IMG/VR virus record: IMGVR_UViG_3300042519_003773
Location: 1-40,927 of that record
Strand: one strand, 5' to 3'
Origin: a virus
Length of the DNA: 40,927 nt
Shown here piece by piece: positions 12,716-19,797 of this stretch. The notes beneath the pieces are model-generated. The model made no database searches. It was not told where the DNA came from and saw only the letters and a list, made by a program, of their open reading frames with translations. Every line of letters starts with the position of its first letter. Position 1 is the first letter of the stretch. The translations under genes were made by a program, and so were the position numbers.

Positions 12716-12791
12716 TGGTAGGTACTGAGGAATTCGAATCCTCACTGGAATCATTTTAAGTGATTTGTCTCTGCCGTTGGACTAAGTACCC
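12716..12791 (-). tRNA. tRNA-Leu(UAA) with short variable arm
   Basis: 76 nt with CCA. Acceptor GGGTACT/AGTACCT (G1-U72 wobble), D stem GTCC/AGAC with a C-A mismatch, anticodon stem AATCA/TGATT with loop CTTAAAA (anticodon TAA), T arm GAGGA-TTCGAAT-TCCTC. The variable region is only five bases (CCAGT), whereas bacterial tRNA-Leu normally has a long variable arm. The anticodon reads UUA/UUG; which synthetase charges it is not certain. Confidence 0.85.
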
Positions 12792-12807
12792 ATTTATTGA
12801 GAAAGAT

Positions 12808-12882
12808 TGGTGACCCCACCAAGAATCGAACTTGGATAATCTGATTAGAAGTCAGATGCTCTATCCGTTGAGCTATGGGGCC
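12808..12882 (-). tRNA. tRNA-Arg(UCU)
   Basis: 75 nt with CCA. Acceptor GGCCCCA/TGGGGTC (G2-U71 wobble), D arm GCTC...GAGC, anticodon stem TCTGA/TCAGA with loop CTTCTAA (anticodon TCT), T arm CCAAG-TTCGATT-CTTGG. Reads AGA/AGG. First gene of the cluster. Confidence 0.96.
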
Positions 12883-12900
12883 TTTTGTCTTTCTTCTCTT

Positions 12901-12928
12901 ACTCTAACACACTAAAATTGAATGTCAA
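12901..12928 (-). promoter_or_regulatory. Promoter of the Arg-Leu-Ile2 tRNA cluster
   Basis: TTGACA (12923-12928), 16-bp spacer, TAGAGT (12901-12906). Expected start about 12894, some 12 nt before the mature tRNA-Arg. No other promoter is seen between the three tRNAs. Confidence 0.65.
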
Positions 12929-12964
12929 CACTTTTTTGAAGAATTTTTGTCTTTTCCCCACTTT

Positions 12965-13684
12965 TTAACCCTTTATCAACTCAGAAAGAGCAGAGGAAAG
13001 AGGTTTGATCTCTTCGATATTTAAACAAACACACTCGATTCCCTTGTAATTGGAGACATAAGAGTTGTGAAAATGACCATAATACCAATATTTAATCTTC
13101 TTTTTCTGTTTTTCGATTAAATTATCTACCCAATTTTTAATTAGAATTTGCTCTTCATTCAAATCAGATACCAAATCCTGATCTTCTTGAGAGAACCCTA
13201 TGATCATTTGACTCAACAAAGGGAAAGATGTGACCTCAGAGAAAGAAGAATGAGTAATTAGATAATCAATTTCCTCATTACATTCGACTGGTTTAAATCC
13301 TTCTCCTTCCCAATAGCTAATTTCATTGATTCTATCGTATCTGTCAATAGATATTGCGCCGCCATTGAAAAGGATTTTTCTATTTTGCCATTCTGCTACA
13401 GTACCGTCTTTAACAAAAGTAATGCCGCCATACTCTCCGCCGTACCTCCGACCATCAAAAAAGGATGGATCATCATGGTTTCCACGAACAACATAAACAT
13501 TTTTATCATTATCGTTTAGTTCATCACCTAATAAAATAGTTTTCTGATGCATTCCTTTAAAACCGATACCGTAGTCCCCTACATGTATCAAATTCGTGGT
13601 ATTCCCGAGCTTAGCCCACCTTGAAATAGAGCTATTTACTCCATGGGTATCGCCAATAATATCAATATCGCCTATAATTTTCAT
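12965..13684 (-). CDS. Calcineurin-like metallophosphoesterase
   Basis: 239 residues with the full metal-site motif set: GDTHG (11-15), GDYG (36-39), GNHD (68-71), a THSS block near 148, and YGHFH near 205, which together bind two metal ions. Members cleave phosphomonoesters or phosphodiesters of nucleotides, proteins or RNA. In phages the substrate is usually unknown; a 2',3'-cyclic phosphate or protein phosphatase role cannot be separated from sequence. Start overlaps the upstream stop as ATGA. Confidence 0.85.
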   Translation of the reverse strand: MKIIGDIDIIGDTHGVNSSISRWAKLGNTTNLIHVGDYGIGFKGMHQKTILLGDELNDNDKNVYVVRGNHDDPSFFDGRRYGGEYGGITFVKDGTVAEWQNRKILFNGGAISIDRYDRINEISYWEGEGFKPVECNEEIDYLITHSSFSEVTSFPLLSQMIIGFSQEDQDLVSDLNEEQILIKNWVDNLIEKQKKKIKYWYYGHFHNSYVSNYKGIECVCLNIEEIKPLSSALSELIKG

Positions 13685-13875
13685 TTAAATTTGATTTCGT
13701 TTGGTAATGACATCTCCAAATATTCTAAGTACTCTGCATTATCCTCTTCTTTACTCTTATCGTCAAAGTCTATTTTTACTATTTTCAAAGGTTTTGAGCT
13801 TAAAATTCTAGAAATTTGATCGTTTTCAAAGATGAGAGCCACATTTATAGGCCGATTTGATTCATTGTAGTTCAT
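13681..13875 (-). CDS. Hypothetical protein
   Basis: 64 residues, acidic middle (DDKSKEEDNAEYLEYLE). Not recognised. Overlaps the phosphoesterase gene by 4 nt, so the two are probably co-translated. Confidence 0.65.
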   Translation of the reverse strand: MNYNESNRPINVALIFENDQISRILSSKPLKIVKIDFDDKSKEEDNAEYLEYLEMSLPNEIKFK

Positions 13876-13957
13876 TTTAATTCTGCTCCATTTATTTTTT
13901 TTATATTGTAATGGATATACTTATAAAAAGGCAGAATGTTATTAAAGATATTTTAGA

Positions 13958-14749
13958 TCAATAATTTTGAGTACTTTTATTGAAAAGCCAATTCAAATCA
14001 ATTTTGCTTCCATTTCTCTCCCACCAGCTTCGAACTATATCAGAGGAATCTTTTTGATGGTCTTTATTTTTAACTTCAATAAAATCTGGATAAAAAGAAG
14101 AATTTATATTGGTATTCTCAACAAATAAAGGAAAGGTATAAATATTTTCTTTATTGGAAGCATTATATATAACATTTTCCACATGAGGAATCACTTCTGG
14201 AAAAAATGGCAAATTTAAATCATAGCTATAATCTCCTCTAACATGAGAATCTATAATTATTTTAGCATATTCTCTTGAAATCAAATAACCACATGCAGAC
14301 CAATTGTCCCAAACGTATGGGTGAAGTTTTATATAGTTTTCTAGATTTTCATCTTTTATTTCCCGAATTAAAATTAATTGTATAGCAAACCAATTCTTAG
14401 GCAAATTTTGAATTACATAATTCCAGTTAAATGGCCAATATTCATTTAAATTTAAAGATAAATCATCTTCACAGAAAAATCCGTATTCATCATCAGAATT
14501 AAAAAACCAATCCTTGATAGCTTTCACATGGGATATACTTACCAAAAGCTCCCGAGAATTCATCAAGTGAAGCCATGGGCTACTTACTTCTATATTTTCT
14601 CCTAGCTCACTTTTTAAATCTTCAGGGCCATAAATAAAATTATACTTTAAATTATATTTTTCACATTGCTCCGCAAATAAAGAATGCCTTTCAGTTAGTT
14701 TTTTTACAGTTAAACAATTTATAGTAGGTAAATTAATTAAATTATTCAT
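13958..14749 (-). CDS. Glycosyltransferase family 25-like protein
   Basis: 263 residues. ERHSLFAEQCEKYNLKYNFI gives the usual start, SISHVKAIKDWFF (about 91-103) is the conserved helix, and GFFCEDDLSL (about 109-118) carries the acidic metal/donor-binding cluster. Later, LISREYAKIIID (about 176-187) fits the GT25 C-terminal part. GT25 enzymes add Gal or Glc to lipooligosaccharide or to hydroxylysine. It lies away from the main glycan cluster but may serve the same glycan. Acceptor unknown. Confidence 0.7.
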   Translation of the reverse strand: MNNLINLPTINCLTVKKLTERHSLFAEQCEKYNLKYNFIYGPEDLKSELGENIEVSSPWLHLMNSRELLVSISHVKAIKDWFFNSDDEYGFFCEDDLSLNLNEYWPFNWNYVIQNLPKNWFAIQLILIREIKDENLENYIKLHPYVWDNWSACGYLISREYAKIIIDSHVRGDYSYDLNLPFFPEVIPHVENVIYNASNKENIYTFPLFVENTNINSSFYPDFIEVKNKDHQKDSSDIVRSWWERNGSKIDLNWLFNKSTQNY

Positions 14750-14766
14750 TTTTATTCAAGATTTTT

Positions 14767-15021
14767 TTATTTTTTACTATAAAGATGCTCTCTAATTTCG
14801 TTAATATAACGGCTTACAGACATTAAATTTTCGGACTGATCTCTTCTTTCTGAAAGAGCCTCCATCCAAGCTTCCTGCCCCTGAACATAATAATCTCTAG
14901 CATTAAAATCTATTTCTTCCCATTTTTTAGCAAAATTATTAAAAGCAGTAGATAATTCATCATATTGCTTGATTAAACTATCTCTTCCTGTTCCATTAGA
15001 ATGTATACTAGGTAATCTCAT
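14767..15021 (-). CDS. Conserved small phage protein (HxNGTxRxxL...ARDYY family)
   Basis: 84 residues. SIHSNGTGRDSL at the N-terminus, FNARDYYVQGQEAW in the middle, and a C-terminal helix with ERRDQSENLMSVSRYI. The same skeleton is, as I recall, common in small phage proteins of unknown function. It is preceded by an excellent promoter ending 6 nt before ATG, so it is probably leaderless. Confidence 0.75.
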   Translation of the reverse strand: MRLPSIHSNGTGRDSLIKQYDELSTAFNNFAKKWEEIDFNARDYYVQGQEAWMEALSERRDQSENLMSVSRYINEIREHLYSKK

Positions 15022-15027
15022 ACTTTA

Positions 15028-15055
15028 ATAATATCACATTGATTTTAGTTGTCAA
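15028..15055 (-). promoter_or_regulatory. Promoter, TTGACA-N16-TATTAT, 6 nt before a start codon
   Basis: The -35 is at 15050-15055 and the -10 at 15028-15033. With standard geometry, +1 is the A of the ATG at 15021. One of the best consensus matches in the window. Confidence 0.75.
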
Positions 15056-15070
15056 ACTTTTAATTACAAT

Positions 15071-15529
15071 TCAAAGCCAAGAAGGCTTTTCTCTTTTACT
15101 CCATTTGAACAAATGAGTTTTACCTACCCTGTAATAATCTTGATAGTCTGTTACTACGCACGCGGTTTTACATGCCTCAATAGCACCAAAGCAGCGAGGA
15201 GGATCAATAAATCCACTATCAGGCAGGTTAGGCAAATTATCAGCGAACCAATCTGCAACATTTTGGCTTTTATGTTTTTTACCATATCTGTATGTATACT
15301 CGTTACACAAAGCGTAACAATAATCTAAAGTCCAAATAAAGTTGTCGAGGCTAGATCTAACCCAGACAGCCATGGGATGATTAGCATGAGTGTGTTTGTA
15401 AGGAGCGCCTCCCTTAGGATAAGCAGTCGCCATCATCTGGCAAGCTTCAAGGATGATTTTTACCACATGGCGGTCCACATGGTACTCTGCGCATTTTTTT
15501 GGCTCTAGATCAAGGAAGAAGATGTTCAC
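15071..15529 (-). CDS. Conserved phage protein (HVDRHVVKIILEACQ family), GTG start
   Basis: 152 residues beginning NIFFLDLEPKKCAEYHVDRH and HVVKIILEACQMMATAY. Then THANHPMAVWVRSSLDNFIW, EYTYRYGKKHKS, PPRCFGAIE, and a C-terminal YQDYYRVGKTHLFKWSKREK. This His/Trp/Tyr-rich pattern marks an uncharacterised family common in T4-like and marine phages. Conserved His and Asp could bind metal. The GTG start is supported by a TTGACC-N16-TATACT promoter ending 6 nt upstream. Confidence 0.75.
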   Translation of the reverse strand: MNIFFLDLEPKKCAEYHVDRHVVKIILEACQMMATAYPKGGAPYKHTHANHPMAVWVRSSLDNFIWTLDYCYALCNEYTYRYGKKHKSQNVADWFADNLPNLPDSGFIDPPRCFGAIEACKTACVVTDYQDYYRVGKTHLFKWSKREKPSWL

Positions 15530-15535
15530 TCTTTG

Positions 15536-15563
15536 AGTATATAGATTTTTGAATTTTGGTCAA
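15536..15563 (-). promoter_or_regulatory. Promoter, TTGACC-N16-TATACT, 6 nt before a GTG start
   Basis: The -35 is at 15558-15563 and the -10 at 15536-15541. Predicted +1 is the G of GTG, giving a leaderless message and fixing the start of the downstream gene. Confidence 0.65.
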
Positions 15564-15626
15564 ATATTTTTTACAAAAAAAATCCTTACCTGCATTTTTT
15601 ACAAGTAAGGCAGTGTATAAATTTAT

Positions 15627-16223
15627 ATGGCAATAATATCCGATAGTATTGGCAAAAAAATCAATTCTTTGTTAATACTTGAAAGAATAGGGAAAAGAAA
15701 AGTAAAATGTCAATGTGAATGTGGAAATATAAAAGAAATAGATTTTTATGACATTAAAAGAAATTTTACAAAATCTTGCGGATGTCAAGCTAATTCCTTA
15801 GAGAATAGAGAGAAATCAAGGATAAGAGTGAAAAAAATGAGGGATGAGGGTATTTTCAAAACAGGAGGAGACTATATTACAGATGCTATGACGCCATTTA
15901 GATATACATGGAAGTGTATAAATAATAAATTTTCGAAACGTAAGACTGTTGATATTTCTATAGAAGATTTATCAACTATTTGGCATAAACAAAATGGAAT
16001 ATGCCCATATTCCAAAATTAAGCTAATTTTGCCAACACATACAAATTTAAAAGAGTTTAAATCTTATATGTATGCTTCTTTAGACAGAATCGACTCTAAC
16101 GAAGGTTATACAATTAACAACTGCCAGTTTATTTCCAGATCTTTAAATTATGCCAAGAATTCAATGAGTCATAATGAATTCGAAGATTTTTTGATTATTT
16201 TAAGGAATGGCGGAAAAAATTAA
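15627..16223 (+). CDS. HNH-type homing endonuclease
   Basis: 198 residues on the plus strand. The N-terminal KCQCECGNIKEIDFYDI and TKSCGC (about 28-54) form a Cys-rich zinc motif seen in many phage HNH enzymes. The C-terminal core ASLDRIDSNEGYTINNCQFI (about 150-169) carries the catalytic Asp/Asn, followed by NYAKNSMSHNEFEDF. It probably nicks DNA and spreads itself. Its opposite orientation to all neighbours fits recent insertion. Confidence 0.8.
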   Translation: MAIISDSIGKKINSLLILERIGKRKVKCQCECGNIKEIDFYDIKRNFTKSCGCQANSLENREKSRIRVKKMRDEGIFKTGGDYITDAMTPFRYTWKCINNKFSKRKTVDISIEDLSTIWHKQNGICPYSKIKLILPTHTNLKEFKSYMYASLDRIDSNEGYTINNCQFISRSLNYAKNSMSHNEFEDFLIILRNGGKN

Positions 16224-16462
16224 TAGCTTTTTTACACAGAAAGCTAAAAAACTGTCAAAAGGTGGACCTAGTGGGTAATGCTCCCACGTCTTTAATTCCT
16301 CCTCACCGATTAGTTACATGTTTTTCTTTTTTTTTGATAAAAGACAATCTATTTTCTTTTAGTGTGAAACAACACCTATTTTGAAAAAATAGTAAACAAA
16401 CTTATTTTTCTTAAATAAGCAAACTGGCTATTTTCTGTTTAAAGGAATAACTTCCCACCCTG
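16224..16462. other. Intergenic region with hairpins
   Basis: No gene seen. Hairpins: TAGCTTT/AAAGCTA at 16224-16246, GTGGG/CCCAC at 16271-16287, CTATTTT/AAAATAG at 16376-16392 and CTTATTT/AAATAAG at 16401-16419. The last two lie just beyond the minus-strand gene stop at 16463 and could end its transcript. A possible minus-strand promoter, TTGACA-N16-TGTAAA (16231-16258), would point antisense into the HNH gene. Confidence 0.5.
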
Positions 16463-16672
16463 CTAGACAGATGCCATTTCTGGATTGTACTTTGCAAGAA
16501 CCTCGTCTGCTGAATTGAAGATAACTTCTGCTTCGGCAATCAAGGCGTCGAACTCATTGGTTTCGGCGTTTATTTTGTTTTTCCCGTTTTTTAAAGTGGC
16601 CAACGAGAATCCACTACATGCTAACCAGTAATTTGAAATTAAATCGAATCTATTTAGGCCCAAAAAATTCAA
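16463..16672 (-). CDS. Hypothetical protein, TTG start
   Basis: 69 residues. No ATG is available near the 5' end, so the frame is read from TTG at 16672. The second half (NAETNEFDALIAEAEVIFNS) is a clear amphipathic acidic helix. Less AT-rich than neighbours. Not recognised; the start is uncertain. Confidence 0.55.
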   Translation of the reverse strand: MNFLGLNRFDLISNYWLACSGFSLATLKNGKNKINAETNEFDALIAEAEVIFNSADEVLAKYNPEMASV

Positions 16673-16686
16673 AAAATAGTTTAAAA

Positions 16687-16971
16687 TTAGATATTAAATC
16701 CGAAATAGATGGGATTACCTTCTACAGGCAAGTACAAATCATCTATTTGCTCGCCCTTTGTCTCTTGCATTTTTGTCAAATCATAAAGAGTTTCAGAGAC
16801 TGGATCGCTCTCTTCCTTCAATCTCAGAGATTTTGCATCGTAATAATCATCAGAAGATGAAAGGAACAACTCAATTTGATATCCGATGTCTGAGACCTGA
16901 TCTAGCCTACTCGGTAAGAATTTTTTTACAAGTGGCAAGTAACGAGTTTCAATTTCTTCAATAACTTTCAT
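16687..16971 (-). CDS. Hypothetical protein
   Basis: 94 residues, acidic, mixed alpha/beta (RYLPLVKKFLPSRLDQ at the N-terminus, YLPVEGNPIYFGF at the end). No family recognised. Five nt downstream of the macro-domain gene, so part of that operon. Confidence 0.7.
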   Translation of the reverse strand: MKVIEEIETRYLPLVKKFLPSRLDQVSDIGYQIELFLSSSDDYYDAKSLRLKEESDPVSETLYDLTKMQETKGEQIDDLYLPVEGNPIYFGFNI

Positions 16972-16976
16972 TTTAT

Positions 16977-17429
16977 TTAATCTTTTTTACAAATAATAAG
17001 TCTAATGTCTGCTTCTTCAAACAATTCTGACAGCATAGAGAATACAATTTTCCAACTACCGCCATTAAATTTACAATTAAGTCCGTAAGGAATCGCTATG
17101 CGATAATTAGGTTTCAAATAAATTTTGAGCTCTTCTAGGCAAGAATACAAAGCTTCATAATTAATCCTTCGACCAAAAGAGATAGATCTCTCAAATGATA
17201 AATTAAAAATTTGTCCATTTTTTGTGTCTAAATAATTTGTATACCCCAATCCAGCTCCTCTATTAGTTCCGTCTTTGAAATAATCAAGAACTTCAGGGAA
17301 CTCACTAACAATTCTTTTAGCATAACTGGAATTACATTCCCATTCCGAATTTACTAAGTTGACTATCCCATCTAAACTTTTCTCTTTAAAAAGTTCTATA
17401 ATATCTGTTTTTTCTAAAATCTCGATCAT
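16977..17429 (-). CDS. Macro domain protein
   Basis: 150 residues. SLDGIVNLVNSEW (about 19-31) is the strand/loop usually reading I-V-N-A-x-N. GAGLGYTNYL near 59 and QIFNLSFERSISFG (about 73-86) follow. The C-terminal IPYGLNCKFNGGSWKIVFSM (about 112-131) matches the P-x-x-G-x-G-x-x-G-G-x-W helix of phage macro proteins. Macro domains bind ADP-ribose and can remove ADP-ribose or Appr-1''-phosphate. In this window it could act with the RNA ligase on RNA-repair by-products or counter host ADP-ribosylation; that is inference. Start overlaps the upstream stop as ATGA. Confidence 0.65.
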   Translation of the reverse strand: MIEILEKTDIIELFKEKSLDGIVNLVNSEWECNSSYAKRIVSEFPEVLDYFKDGTNRGAGLGYTNYLDTKNGQIFNLSFERSISFGRRINYEALYSCLEELKIYLKPNYRIAIPYGLNCKFNGGSWKIVFSMLSELFEEADIRLIICKKD

Positions 17430-17635
17430 TTTGAGTTAAGGTTTACATTAAAGTTTGATTTTACTTGATAGATTCTAGATTGCCTTCCTGCCCCTTTGTT
17501 AAGCTGTTTTGAGATTTGGTTAGCGAACCCAGTTTTCTCCATTACCTTTACGAGCAGATAGAACTCTTGGAGAGTTAAATCTATACTTTCTAAAGATAAT
17601 TGTTTATGGAGTTCTTTAATTGTTCCAGTATGCAT
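17426..17635 (-). CDS. Small winged-helix-like protein
   Basis: 69 residues. LTLQEFYLLVKVMEKTGFAN followed by basic KGAGRQSRIYQV gives a helix-helix-wing pattern like small DNA-binding proteins. Not assigned to a named family. It starts the transcript behind a 238-nt upstream region with TTGAATAGA repeats, so it may be a regulator of itself and the macro gene. Confidence 0.5.
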   Translation of the reverse strand: MHTGTIKELHKQLSLESIDLTLQEFYLLVKVMEKTGFANQISKQLNKGAGRQSRIYQVKSNFNVNLNSK

Positions 17636-17873
17636 TTGTTGCCCTCTATTTTGATTTTAGAAAAATTATTAAAGCTATAGTAATATCGCTTTACCCTTAG
17701 CATATTAAAAATTGTTATATAAAAGATTTTTTTAAAGAAATTGTCTTACAAAATTAACTACTCGAAAAACAAACATTTTGCAAGTATATTTTATATTATC
17801 TATCTCTATTCAAAACATTTTGTCTATTCAAAATAAAATAGTAAAATATTCTCTATTCAAGGATAGTTTCATT
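17636..17873. other. Upstream region with three TTGAATAGA repeats
   Basis: No gene seen. On the minus strand TTGAATAGA occurs at 17805-17813, 17823-17831 and 17852-17860. They lie 165 nt or more before the 17635 start. They could be operator sites, tandem -35-like elements, or chance in AT-rich DNA. No promoter with the usual 16-bp spacing is obvious. Confidence 0.45.
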
Positions 17874-18212
17874 TTAATACTCGGAATGAACCCCGTAACC
17901 AACCCACTTAATAGGATCATAGGTATAAGTGAAATCATCAGCTAGAGGGGTATGGAATCCATGGAACTCTGATCTAGAAGAAATATGATTTAAAAATTCC
18001 CTGAATTCTGGTTCAATTTTTTTAGGGACCGACAAACCGCTAGTGCCATTCAAAGCCCTATCTAAAGCAATAGTGGCTCCAATCTTTTTAGTAGGGTTAT
18101 CCCCATTCATGACTACAGAGAAACCTACATTAACAATTCCTTTGCTTTCATCTTTGACAGCAACAATTGTCCCAATTATTTTTTTATTTCGACGGATATG
18201 TTGGATTTTCAT
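17874..18212 (-). CDS. Conserved phage protein (IALDRA family)
   Basis: 112 residues from ATG 18212 (MKIQHIRRNKKIIG); upstream codons to 18251 overlap the neighbouring gene. VNVGFSVVMNGD (about 26-37), KKIGATIALDRALNG (about 41-55) and a Phe/His-rich C-terminus fit a small family in T4-like and other large phages (pattern: vriGwS...D.F.kk.G..iAl.RA). Function unknown. Confidence 0.7.
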   Translation of the reverse strand: MKIQHIRRNKKIIGTIVAVKDESKGIVNVGFSVVMNGDNPTKKIGATIALDRALNGTSGLSVPKKIEPEFREFLNHISSRSEFHGFHTPLADDFTYTYDPIKWVGYGVHSEY

Positions 18213-18222
18213 TATTTTATTT

Positions 18223-18471
18223 TTAAGAAACCATTTGTTTAATAATTTCAATTAGAGAATTTCGATCTACGATCTTTTCAGGAACTTCTGAAGGAGAACA
18301 TGGCTGAGAAGAATGATCAGTGTATACAAAAAATTTAGAATGGTCTTTTTTATTTTCAAAAGTTACCTTCTCAACAGAGAAAATATTATGCTTATTTTTA
18401 TATGTTCGCATTTCTACTGTCTCTAATAACTCTAATGTTGATAAAGATTCGTTGATAGGTAATTGCTGCAT
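18223..18471 (-). CDS. Hypothetical protein
   Basis: 82 residues; beta-rich middle (NIFSVEKVTFENKKDHSKFF), C-terminal helix. Not recognised. The ATG is 5 nt after a -10 box, so the message is predicted leaderless. Confidence 0.65.
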   Translation of the reverse strand: MQQLPINESLSTLELLETVEMRTYKNKHNIFSVEKVTFENKKDHSKFFVYTDHSSQPCSPSEVPEKIVDRNSLIEIIKQMVS

Positions 18472-18476
18472 TGCAT

Positions 18477-18504
18477 TATATAATATAAAAATTTATGTTG
18501 TCAA
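18477..18504 (-). promoter_or_regulatory. Promoter, TTGACA-N16-TATATA, 5 nt before a start codon
   Basis: The -35 is at 18499-18504 and the -10 at 18477-18482. A consensus TATAAT also overlaps here with an 18-bp spacer, placed 3 nt before the ATG. Drives 18223-18471 and 17874-18212. Confidence 0.6.
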
Positions 18505-18513
18505 TATTTTTTA

Positions 18514-18933
18514 TCAGAATTGTATAGATTTTCTTATACGGCTCATTTGAGATAAAACGACCTCTTCAGGCACATTATGAACATTTATTGTATTGAACAC
18601 TCTTTCCGAAAGAATTACATGAGACCTATAACCATATTTAACAGCATTACTCAAATAATAATGGTAATCTAATTTAGAACTATTAACATTAGAGCATATG
18701 ACCAAAGGAGCACTATTAGAAATTGCATGTAAAAATTTCTCTCTACATAATTTATGAGCCTCAACAATTTCTATTTCACAAGCATTATCTTTACTGGGCT
18801 TTCCAAAAAATTCGTCAGCTTCACAAATAATACAATTAGAACTTAAAGAGGCTAAACTTTCAGCAAGGAAACTTTTCCCAGATCCCGCAGCCCCTCTAAT
18901 TAAAATAAAAATTTTATCCTGTTTTTTCTCCAT
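18514..18933 (-). CDS. P-loop kinase, N4BP2L/polynucleotide-kinase-like (AAA_33)
   Basis: 139 residues. GAAGSGKS at 14-21 is the Walker A, EADEFF near 38 the acidic base-binding/catalytic block, AHKLCREKFLHAI near 59 the helix, VICSNVNSSKLDY near 78 the sugar/phosphate strand and HNVPEEVVLSQMSRIRKS near the end the lid. This order matches small phage NTPases related to NEDD4-binding protein 2-like kinases. Likely phosphorylates a nucleotide or nucleic-acid end; together with the RNA ligase it could repair RNA breaks. Substrate not shown. Confidence 0.75.
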   Translation of the reverse strand: MEKKQDKIFILIRGAAGSGKSFLAESLASLSSNCIICEADEFFGKPSKDNACEIEIVEAHKLCREKFLHAISNSAPLVICSNVNSSKLDYHYYLSNAVKYGYRSHVILSERVFNTINVHNVPEEVVLSQMSRIRKSIQF

Positions 18934-19204
18934 TTAAATAAAAAATAACCCTTCCATCTGCATACTCCTTAGCTGGGCCATCTTCTCTGTGCAATTTATT
19001 TTTTACATACCACATTTTATCTCCATTAGCGAATTCAGCAGCGGGACCATCTTCTCTATGTATAGAGCCCTCAATATACCAGAATTTGCCGCCATTAGCG
19101 TATTCTATAGCTGGGCCATCATCCCTATGCAAAAAATACATAAATTTATCACAATAGTAAAATGTATTCCCTTCACTATCTATTTTTATATAACGCTCCC
19201 TCAT
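18914..19204 (-). CDS. HREDGPA-repeat protein
   Basis: 96 residues from ATG 19204 (MRERYIKIDSEG); an upstream ATG at 19225 is less likely. Three copies of LHRxDGPAxxYxxGxxxWYxxG are spaced about 24 residues apart (near 24, 48 and 72 of this start), a MORN-like beta-hairpin repeat that occurs in many phages and some bacteria. Function unknown, possibly protein-protein interaction. Overlaps the kinase gene by 20 nt. Confidence 0.8.
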   Translation of the reverse strand: MRERYIKIDSEGNTFYYCDKFMYFLHRDDGPAIEYANGGKFWYIEGSIHREDGPAAEFANGDKMWYVKNKLHREDGPAKEYADGRVIFYLNGEKTG

Positions 19205-19205
19205 T

Positions 19206-19430
19206 TTAGAACTTTTTATACTCACTATCCTCCACCTGTTTCATCTCTAGAATTTTCAATACTTGAATAGGCAATGTTGCTTTCCTCATTAAGCTATGAG
19301 CGCAGGTTGCCCTATAAGCTTTCCAAACAATTTTCCCTGAGCACTCTTGGGTCTTCACATGCCAATTTTTCATCTCTCTAGGTTTTTGAGGATTTTTCCT
19401 GACAGCTTTTGGTTTGTTTAGATTTTCCAT
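19206..19430 (-). CDS. Hypothetical basic protein
   Basis: 74 residues, Lys/Arg-rich N-terminus (MENLNKPKAVRKNPQKPREM). No family recognised. Preceded by TTGACA-N16-TATAAA 7 nt upstream. The first residues and the DNA around its start (GATTTTCCATTTTA on the plus strand) repeat those of 19451-19618. Confidence 0.65.
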   Translation of the reverse strand: MENLNKPKAVRKNPQKPREMKNWHVKTQECSGKIVWKAYRATCAHSLMRKATLPIQVLKILEMKQVEDSEYKKF

Positions 19431-19437
19431 TTTATTT

Positions 19438-19465
19438 TTTATAATTAATTTTAATGCTTTGTCAA
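19438..19465 (-). promoter_or_regulatory. Promoter, TTGACA-N16-TATAAA, 7 nt before a start codon
   Basis: The -35 (19460-19465) lies in the last codons of 19451-19618 and the -10 (19438-19443) in the short gap before 19430. Predicted +1 is at or just before the ATG. Confidence 0.6.
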
Positions 19466-19618
19466 AAGAATGAGAAGGTGCTGCATCATCATTTCCGCAC
19501 TATAATCTCCTTTTGTAATGATCGAAGCGATTTCTTCGGCACTATATGGTTTGCGGATATGTCCAGCTACAGATTGCGCCACTTCGTGTAATAAATCAAA
19601 ATTTTTTAGATTTTCCAT
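19451..19618 (-). CDS. 55-residue hypothetical protein
   Basis: MENLKNFDLLHEVAQSVAGH at the start, a YSAEEIASIITKGDYSAEMM helix pair, and LLILLTKH at the end. It fills an otherwise empty gap with coding-like composition and overlaps the upstream gene by 13 nt, as elsewhere here. Helical; no family recognised. Confidence 0.65.
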   Translation of the reverse strand: MENLKNFDLLHEVAQSVAGHIRKPYSAEEIASIITKGDYSAEMMMQHLLILLTKH

Positions 19619-19797
19619 TTTAATGTTTTCGCAATTTTAATTTTTAAGGGCTCTATAATGCAGGCTGAAAACTCGTCGTTAAAGAAGCCTGTGTCAACAA
19701 CAAAATTTATACTTTCTTTTTCTGATATATTTGTAAAATCATGATCTTCATCATATTTTTGTTTAGCAAGTTTTGCGTATTCTTCAATTGTTCTCAT
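19606..19797 (-). CDS. Hypothetical protein
   Basis: 63 residues, N-terminal helix (TIEEYAKLAKQKYDEDHDF), basic end (KIKIAKTLKWKI). Not recognised. Overlaps both neighbours by about 13 nt. Confidence 0.65.
   Translation of the reverse strand: MRTIEEYAKLAKQKYDEDHDFTNISEKESINFVVDTGFFNDEFSACIIEPLKIKIAKTLKWKI

Noticed and set aside
16271-16287. tRNA T-arm-like hairpin GTGGG-TAATGCT-CCCAC
   Set aside because: No TTC motif in the loop on either strand, and no acceptor or anticodon stem could be drawn around it.
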